Below are positions 51,910 to 57,091 of a stretch of 57,091 bases of DNA, in pieces. The notes below the pieces were generated by a model. The model did no database searches and had not been told where the DNA came from. It saw only the letters and a list, made by a program, of their open reading frames with translations. The stretch is from positions 1-57,091 of the forward strand of contig JABHYO010000042.1 of NCBI GenBank assembly GCA_018656865.1, read 5' to 3'. The stretch is from Gammaproteobacteria bacterium. GTDB taxonomy: Bacteria > Pseudomonadota > Gammaproteobacteria > Pseudomonadales > Azotimanducaceae. Position numbers and translations under genes: made by a program. The number at the start of each line of letters is the position of its first letter. Positions within the stretch are counted from its first letter, which is position 1.

Positions 51910-52647
51910 TCAACTGAACAACATGCCGTAGCACATAACAAAGATCATTGGCGTCAGCGATGCGAAGGCGATGAGGCCAAAACCGTCCAGCATCGGGTTC
52001 CGGCCTTTGATCGCCGATGCAAGACCCACGCCTAGCGCCGTCACAAGCGGTACTGTGATGGTGGACGTGGTCACTCCACCCGAGTCATAAGCAATGCCAA
52101 TTATCTCCTTCGGCGCAATAGCGGTTACGATTACGACCGTGATGTAGCCCCCAATAATGAGATTCTGAATCGCCCAGCCCTTGATAATTCGAAACACGCC
52201 GACAACGATGGCAAAGCCGACCGAAATTGCGACGGTGACACGAAGTCCAAGGGCATATTGATCTATGGCTTCCTGCGTTGACTCGATCACATTCGCTCCA
52301 GCTGCGATAACCGCCGCTTCTCCAGCGACCGCAATTAAGGCCGGTTCGGCAATGGTCGTACCAAAACCCAATGCAAATGCAAAAACGACCAGCCAGAACA
52401 GGCTGCCCTTGCGGGCAAAATCGTTCGCCATCGACTCGCCGATGGGGAAGAGCCCCATCTCCAGACCGTTCATAAAAAAAGTAAGGCCCAGAAGCACCAG
52501 TGCCAAACCAACAATCAGATCGACCAGGTTAGGCAGCGGCTGTTGCAGTACAAACAATTGAAAGAAGACGATGACAACAACGATCGGCGCGAGGTCTCGG
52601 CCGCTGCTTAGAAGCGACAAAGAGAACTTTCGCATGAAATCCAACAT
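51910..52647 (-). CDS. DUF1538 membrane protein, first copy
   Basis: This protein of about 245 residues has the same fold as the next gene: [18 protein letters not shown] and [37 protein letters not shown] are shared, so the two are paralogues. ATG 52647 was preferred over TTG 52650. An operon DUF1538A-DUF1538B-PII-CBS on the minus strand is evident. The upstream lipoprotein gene ends 25 bases before. Confidence 0.85.
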   Translation of the reverse strand: MLDFMRKFSLSLLSSGRDLAPIVVVIVFFQLFVLQQPLPNLVDLIVGLALVLLGLTFFMNGLEMGLFPIGESMANDFARKGSLFWLVVFAFALGFGTTIAEPALIAVAGEAAVIAAGANVIESTQEAIDQYALGLRVTVAISVGFAIVVGVFRIIKGWAIQNLIIGGYITVVIVTAIAPKEIIGIAYDSGGVTTSTITVPLVTALGVGLASAIKGRNPMLDGFGLIAFASLTPMIFVMCYGMLFS

Positions 52648-52672
52648 CAAATGTTCAGTACCACCCTGTCTG

Positions 52673-53161
52673 CTAGCGACTTATGTCCTTGAGCAGGGAT
52701 TGAAATGCATCATAAATCGCGACTGACGCCGGTCCGGTATGCATATATTCACCAGGACTAACCTCATGTATTCGATCGATCGACCCATCGAAGACGAGTT
52801 TCCCCACCTCATCCCTCATCTCAATAACAATGCGGGCGACAAATCTGACGTCGCCCCCCTCTGACACTCTTTCATCGAAGTTGCTGAACCTGCCTGCCAT
52901 TGGCAGTTCATCCTGCCTATAACTTAACCTTACCTTCAGCGTCGCATTCCGATCCAGGGGTTGCAGACCTTTTTCAGAGAGAACCGAACTGAGATTGGTG
53001 ACCATTAAAGTTTCAAGAAACTTAGGCAGGTTAACGGGTTCTATTGAAAAAGTATCAGCCGTGGGTTTCGGACAACAGGTTTCGACACTTGAGCCGACGT
53101 CACCACCGGAACTGACGCAGCCGGTAATCAGCGATGCCAGCAGGATCAGGAAAAATCTCAT
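52673..53161 (-). CDS. Small lipoprotein of unknown function
   Basis: This 162-residue protein begins at ATG 53161 with a lipobox LITGC (Cys15) and then a domain of alternating strands ([32 protein letters not shown]). It may be outer-membrane. A Cys-Cys pair follows the anchor. It lies just upstream of the DUF1538 operon on the same strand. Unrecognised. Confidence 0.7.
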   Translation of the reverse strand: MRFFLILLASLITGCVSSGGDVGSSVETCCPKPTADTFSIEPVNLPKFLETLMVTNLSSVLSEKGLQPLDRNATLKVRLSYRQDELPMAGRFSNFDERVSEGGDVRFVARIVIEMRDEVGKLVFDGSIDRIHEVSPGEYMHTGPASVAIYDAFQSLLKDISR

Positions 53162-53308
53162 AGATAAAGAATAGACAGACATACTCAGGTAATCATAGCA
53201 TTAGGGATTCAGTCGACCGTCTGAATCAAGCAGGAACTTGATATCAATCACTTTCCACAGCGACACGGTCCAATGAACGAGCACTGATATTACAGGAGAC
53301 AACGGTAC

Positions 53309-53635
53309 ATGAGTGCACGAGACTGGCAGGTTTTCGACTCGGCAGAATTGATGGAGAAGGTAGCCGGTTCGGAAGCTAAGATACTTGAGTTCCTGCGTGT
53401 TCCGTCTCTTAGCGTATCCATCTATCGACTACCCGCAGGGTGTAAGGATATGCAGGCGCCTCACATGGAAGACGAGGTTTACTATTGTCTGGAAGGCAAG
53501 GCACGACTGCGCGTAGAAGACAAAGTCCACGACATCGCGGCGGGTAGCATCCTCTTCGTCAGGGCAACTGCCGCCCACTCATTTTTCGATATCGAAGAAG
53601 ACCTGACGGTTTTGGCTTTTTTCGGAGGTGGTTAG
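53309..53635 (+). CDS. Small cupin-domain protein
   Basis: This 108-residue protein is a single beta-barrel. PHMEDEVYYCLEGKARLRVED supplies cupin motif 1 (one His and Glu), and AGSILFVRATAAHSFFDIEED gives motif 2 with its His. It starts after CAGGAGA at ATG 53309. It could be a metal-binding enzyme or regulator; function unknown. Confidence 0.85.
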   Translation: MSARDWQVFDSAELMEKVAGSEAKILEFLRVPSLSVSIYRLPAGCKDMQAPHMEDEVYYCLEGKARLRVEDKVHDIAAGSILFVRATAAHSFFDIEEDLTVLAFFGGG

Positions 53636-54002
53636 CGCCTGCGGCACATAGCCAGGCCATCGGCCTGGATACATAAAGCGCCTGCGGCGCGGGTACTGCC
53701 TAAAACAATCCAATAATCTGGAACACTGCCCGCGAGACGGTTCAACCAATCCAGAAAGGCCAGACCGAAAGTCTGGCCATGTAAAGCGCCTGCGGCGCGG
53801 GTACTGCCTAAAGCGATCCAATCATCTGGAACACTACTCGCGACTCTTCTCAGCCAACCCAGAATGGCCAGACCAGAAAGTCTGGCCATGTAAAGCGCCC
53901 GCAGCGCGGGCACTAACCGATGCAAACCAGGTATCTGGAACACTGCTCGCAATTGCGATCAGCTGATCAAGAACAGCCAGGCTATTGGCCTGGCATATTA
54001 AA
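53635..54002. repeat. Array of about 108-bp mosaic palindromic repeats
   Basis: One short copy (53635-53677) is followed by three full copies (53678-53785, 53786-53894, 53895-54002). Each begins GCGCCYGCRGCGCGGG, carries a middle TCTGGAACACT block and ends with a hairpin (GGCCAGAC..GTCTGGCC, or GCCAGGC..GCCTGGC in the last) and then a short TAAA. The minus-strand reading at 53632-53952 is this repeat translated and is not a gene. Confidence 0.8.
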
Positions 54003-54008
54003 GAGCGC

Positions 54009-55259
54009 CTACCAGAGGTCGTATTTCTGCAGTTCTGCTCTGCCTACCACCATGTGATGCACTTCATCAGGGCCATCCGCAAATCGAAGGTGCCTTTGAT
54101 CTGTATACATCTCAGCCAGTGGAAACCATTTCGATAGTCCCGCAGCGCCGTGCATTTGAATTGCCTGGTCGATAATCTGAGCGGCCTTCTCCGGCACGCT
54201 TGCCTTGACCGCACTGACGTAGACCCGTGCCTCCTTGTTACCAAGTACATCCATGGCTTTCGCCGCCTGCAAAACAGACAGTTTCATGGCGTTGATCTCA
54301 ATACGTGCCCTAGAGATCACTTCCAGGTTTTTACCCAGCTTGGCGAGAGGTTTGCCAAAAGCAACTCGAGTTGCTGAACGCTTCACCATCAGCTCCAGCG
54401 CTTTCTCTGCCTTGCCAATCGATCGCATACAGTGGTGGATACGGCCAGGGCCGAGCCTCACCTGGGAAATTTCGAACCCTTTGCCGACACCAAGCAAAAT
54501 GTTTTCCTTCGGCACCCGTACATTGTCAAATTTCATATGCATGTGGCCGCGAGGTGCATTATCGTGACCAAAGACGTCCATCGCACCCAGAATTTCGACA
54601 CCCGGTGTATCCATCGGCACCAGAATCTGTGACTGCTGTTGGGAAGGTGCCGCATCAGGGTCAGTTTTGACCATGGTGATCATGATCTTGCAACGGGGAT
54701 CGCCAGCGCCGGAGATATAGTACTTCTCTCCATTGATAACCCACTCATCTCCTTCCAGCACCGCCGATGTAGATATATTCTTGGCGTCCGATGATGGTAG
54801 TCCGGGTTCTGTCATGACGTAGGCAGATCGGATGTCGCCATTAAGAAGTGGCTTCAACCATTCTTCCTTCTGCGCCTCGGTACCTACCCGCTCGAGCACT
54901 TCCATATTGCCGGTATCCGGCGCACTGCAATTAAGCGTTTCCGACGCCAGCGCAACCTTGCCCAACTCAGTCGCAATATAGGCATAGTCAAGATTGGTCA
55001 GGCCCTCACCGATCTCCGAATATCCCGGCAAAAAGAAATTCCATAATCCGGATTCTTTAGCTTTGTCTTTCGCTCCTTCCAGTAATTCCAGCTGACGCGG
55101 ATGCCACGACCAGCGGTCCTCCTTCTCTTTATTAAGCGAATCAAATTCTTCCGATATCGGTTCGACATTCTCCGCAATATGCTTCTTCACTGCGTCCATC
55201 AAGGGCTGTGCCTGTTCAGACATAGCGAGATTAAAAAGGTCGGCTTCAAGATCAGGCAT
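54009..55259 (-). CDS. Acyl-CoA dehydrogenase family protein
   Basis: This 416-residue FAD enzyme closely resembles the one at 12997-14202, sharing NCSAPDTGNMEVL, TEPGLPSSDAKN, RLGPGRIHHCMRS and QMHGAAGLS. ATG 55259 follows CTGGAGAAACCC. The catalytic Glu is not obvious. The ACAD10/11-like branch is likely. It ends at the repeat array. The substrate is not predictable. Confidence 0.9.
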   Translation of the reverse strand: MPDLEADLFNLAMSEQAQPLMDAVKKHIAENVEPISEEFDSLNKEKEDRWSWHPRQLELLEGAKDKAKESGLWNFFLPGYSEIGEGLTNLDYAYIATELGKVALASETLNCSAPDTGNMEVLERVGTEAQKEEWLKPLLNGDIRSAYVMTEPGLPSSDAKNISTSAVLEGDEWVINGEKYYISGAGDPRCKIMITMVKTDPDAAPSQQQSQILVPMDTPGVEILGAMDVFGHDNAPRGHMHMKFDNVRVPKENILLGVGKGFEISQVRLGPGRIHHCMRSIGKAEKALELMVKRSATRVAFGKPLAKLGKNLEVISRARIEINAMKLSVLQAAKAMDVLGNKEARVYVSAVKASVPEKAAQIIDQAIQMHGAAGLSKWFPLAEMYTDQRHLRFADGPDEVHHMVVGRAELQKYDLW

Positions 55260-55496
55260 GGGTTTCTCCAGAGCTTATATTCAGGGACTTGAGACTATCA
55301 CTGCGCTTTACCGACGGACAACATATCCAGGCAGAAATTCGCCATCGTGATACGACCTCATTACCCTGGATGGCGTCCAGAAGTAGCTATCACGATTCAT
55401 TTTGGCGCCTACCTCGTATTAAATTTCCAATTACCGTTTCTCCAATTCAGACACGGGAATTCTTTAATGCCGTCTCCTGAATCCGCTGAAGACCGC

Positions 55497-55524
55497 CTGA
55501 CAAAAGACTCATTCGCGATACAAT
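55497..55524 (+). promoter_or_regulatory. Sigma70 promoter for tldD
   Basis: CTGACA, a 16-base spacer and TACAAT lie about 30 bases upstream of the tldD ATG. The rest of the 293-base gap with the acyl-CoA dehydrogenase has no gene. Confidence 0.55.
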
Positions 55525-55552
55525 GCGGACCTATAAGACCTGGAGATAAATC

Positions 55553-56920
55553 ATGGGCTCACTACTCGCACCGGCAGGCGTCGACTACGCGGAATCTCGC
55601 CAACATGAACTGCGCAAGACCCGAATCGTTATGGTGGACGGGAATCTGACTACCAACAGCGAAACCACGGAGGGTGGCAGCAGTGCCCGCGTCTTCAACA
55701 AAGGCTACTGGGGGTTTGCTTCAACTCCTACCATGGATGATGACGGCGCCCGAAAAGTAGCTAAAAAGGCTGTCGAGAACGCTCGTACCATGTGCCGGTT
55801 CGGCGATCAGCCCAGTCTCGACCTGCCCCTGGGACACCATGTCGGAGAGTACGGCTATAACGGTCGCCCTCCGCTGGGGCAGAAAGAAACCGTGGATCTG
55901 CTAGAGACCCTCAACGCGCACTGTAAAGAGAAGTATCCGACGCTAAAGTCAGCTTCCTTCATGATTATGCAGGAAGCCCATGAGAAACGGCTCGCGACCA
56001 GCAATGGTAGCGAGGGGCTTTCCACGACAAACCGAGCAGCCTTCTACATTATTTTCTCGGCGGAAGACCGGAACGGACGTCCCGTTGAACTCATGGAAAC
56101 TTTCTCCGGAAGGGGCAATCTCGCCGATCTGGAGCTGTCGCTCGATCTGCTGACGCCAAGATTGGATGAGCTACACGGCCATCTTCAGGCAAAGTGTAAT
56201 GCTGTCGCCCCGAGGGGTGGCAAACAGACAGTCATCATTTCACCGGCACTCGCTGGCATGCTCGCACACGAGGCAATGGGGCACCCCTGTGAAGCAGATT
56301 CTGTCATCGGTGGAGCGGTCACCGCAAATCTGGTGGGCCAACCGGTGGCAAGCGACCTCGTCACTATGGTCGATCTTGCCCACAGCTACCAGGGCGAAGA
56401 ACTGATGATTCCGGTCTACATTGACGACGAGGGCACCGAGGCAAAGGATGTCACGCTGATTGAAAACGGCATTCTGAAGTCTTTTATGACCAACCGTGAG
56501 TCCGCAGCAAAACTCGGCATTCCGGCATCGGGAAACGCCCGCGCGTACACCTTCAATGACGAACCACTCATCCGCATGAGGAATACAGCCATTCTCCCTG
56601 GGAAGAGCAAGTTGGAAGATATGATTGCCGATGTCGAAGACGGCTACTACCTTATGCATACCGGCAACGGTCAGGCAGACTCAACCACCGAATTCATGTT
56701 TGGTATCCAGCTCGCCTATGAAATAAAAAACGGCAAGCTGGGCAACGCCATTACCGACACCACCGTATCGGGCACTGCGATCAACATGCTGAAAACCGTT
56801 GATGCTGTCTCCGACGACATGTATTGGGAGTGCAACGGCTACTGCGGTAAAAAACAGCCAATGGTGGTTTCCCTGGGTGGCCCCGCGCTGCGGGCACAAG
56901 TTCATCTGGGTGGCGAATAG
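55553..56920 (+). CDS. tldD: TldD-family metalloprotease
   Basis: This 455-residue protein carries the HEAMGH motif (H239, E240, H244) that binds the metal in TldD, plus GGKQTVIISPALAG before it and the glycine-rich C-terminal region. TldD with TldE/PmbA forms a heterodimeric protease that degrades unfolded peptides and processes small modified peptides such as microcins. GGAG precedes ATG 55553. The TldE partner gene starts with no gap at 56921. Confidence 0.9.
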   Translation: MGSLLAPAGVDYAESRQHELRKTRIVMVDGNLTTNSETTEGGSSARVFNKGYWGFASTPTMDDDGARKVAKKAVENARTMCRFGDQPSLDLPLGHHVGEYGYNGRPPLGQKETVDLLETLNAHCKEKYPTLKSASFMIMQEAHEKRLATSNGSEGLSTTNRAAFYIIFSAEDRNGRPVELMETFSGRGNLADLELSLDLLTPRLDELHGHLQAKCNAVAPRGGKQTVIISPALAGMLAHEAMGHPCEADSVIGGAVTANLVGQPVASDLVTMVDLAHSYQGEELMIPVYIDDEGTEAKDVTLIENGILKSFMTNRESAAKLGIPASGNARAYTFNDEPLIRMRNTAILPGKSKLEDMIADVEDGYYLMHTGNGQADSTTEFMFGIQLAYEIKNGKLGNAITDTTVSGTAINMLKTVDAVSDDMYWECNGYCGKKQPMVVSLGGPALRAQVHLGGE

Positions 56921-57091
56921 ATGAGTATAGAAATCAACAACACTGCAGAACGCGTTCTTGCCCAGATGCTTGATATCGGTTTTGAACATGCCCAGGTCTC
57001 TGTCACGATTTCCGAGCAGGATGAACTCAATATCATGCACAATGAGCCAAGCCTGCTGAGATCTACCGAGGATTACGCCCTCAATCTAACC
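56921..57091 (+). CDS. TldE/PmbA-family protein, N-terminal part
   Basis: ATG 56921 begins immediately after the tldD stop (TAG ATG). The 57 residues visible (MSIEINNTAERVLAQMLDIG, then HAQVSVTISEQDELNI) match the start of PmbA/TldE proteins. The gene runs off the end of the window, so the 3' part is not seen. Confidence 0.82.
   Translation, partial: MSIEINNTAERVLAQMLDIGFEHAQVSVTISEQDELNIMHNEPSLLRSTEDYALNLT

Noticed and set aside
53632-53952. 106-residue minus-strand protein with internal repeats
   Set aside because: It is a translation of the 108-bp DNA repeats, with no ribosome-binding site or family pattern.
53635-54002. CRISPR array
   Set aside because: Units are about 108 bp, contain palindromes and lack unique spacers between short repeats; no cas genes.
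55289-55480. Small plus-strand reading in the gap before tldD
   Set aside because: It has no ribosome-binding site or recognisable pattern and lies between two well-supported genes.

Overview
The window looks like chromosome of a Gram-negative, probably marine, aerobic gammaproteobacterium. The reasons are a TonB-dependent receptor, MtrCAB-type outer-membrane cytochromes, an RND pump, lipoproteins, a full aa3-type oxidase locus and several fatty-acyl-CoA genes. Genus cannot be fixed from sequence alone. I see no phage, transposase, tRNA, rRNA or CRISPR. Most starts were adjusted by ribosome-binding sites and overlaps.

Region by region. (1) 22-4082 is a tight plus-strand operon of mostly unnamed envelope proteins: an ExbB/TolQ/MotA-like and an ExbD/TolR-like pair, a secreted protein, a SPOR-like anchored protein and a lytic transglycosylase. 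(2) 4207-12353 is the terminal-oxidase locus: an orphan haem-copper subunit I-like gene, ctaB-sco-ctaA on the minus strand, and cox3-sco-cox2-cox1-small protein on the plus strand. The oxidase carries the YSHP signature of A2-type enzymes. A decayed third SCO fragment and hairpins follow. (3) 12997-17966 holds acyl-CoA dehydrogenase, TerB-like and acyl-CoA synthetase genes, then a rhodanese and a membrane protein. (4) 18046-23778 is a four-gene, overlapping mtrA-mtrB-mtrC-cymA-like operon with 10+0+10+4 haem motifs, a complete predicted extracellular electron conduit. (5) 24355-29587 is a TonB receptor, a zinc alcohol dehydrogenase and a Baeyer-Villiger-type monooxygenase. (6) 29655-36747 is a mixed region. 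Its key gene is selD, whose reading frame continues upstream through an in-frame TGA (selenocysteine) followed by a SECIS-like hairpin. (7) 36932-43707 has an RND pump with adaptor, a TMTC-like membrane protein and a DedA protein. (8) 43803-47461 is an ECF sigma/anti-sigma pair divergent from a subtilase that is split by one in-frame TAG. Both divergent promoters carry the same GGAATA-N15-CGTT signal, suggesting an autoregulated regulon. (9) 47561-53635 has a cyclase-family enzyme, a monohaem-motif protein and a DUF1538-DUF1538-PII-CBS operon. (10) 53635-54002 is an array of about 108-bp repeats, followed by a second acyl-CoA dehydrogenase and tldD plus the start of tldE/pmbA.

The observations most worth follow-up are the selenocysteine SelD with its SECIS-like hairpin, the Mtr conduit next to a full oxygen-respiration locus, the ECF sigma/subtilase regulon with the amber stop, and the proton-channel/lytic-transglycosylase operon.
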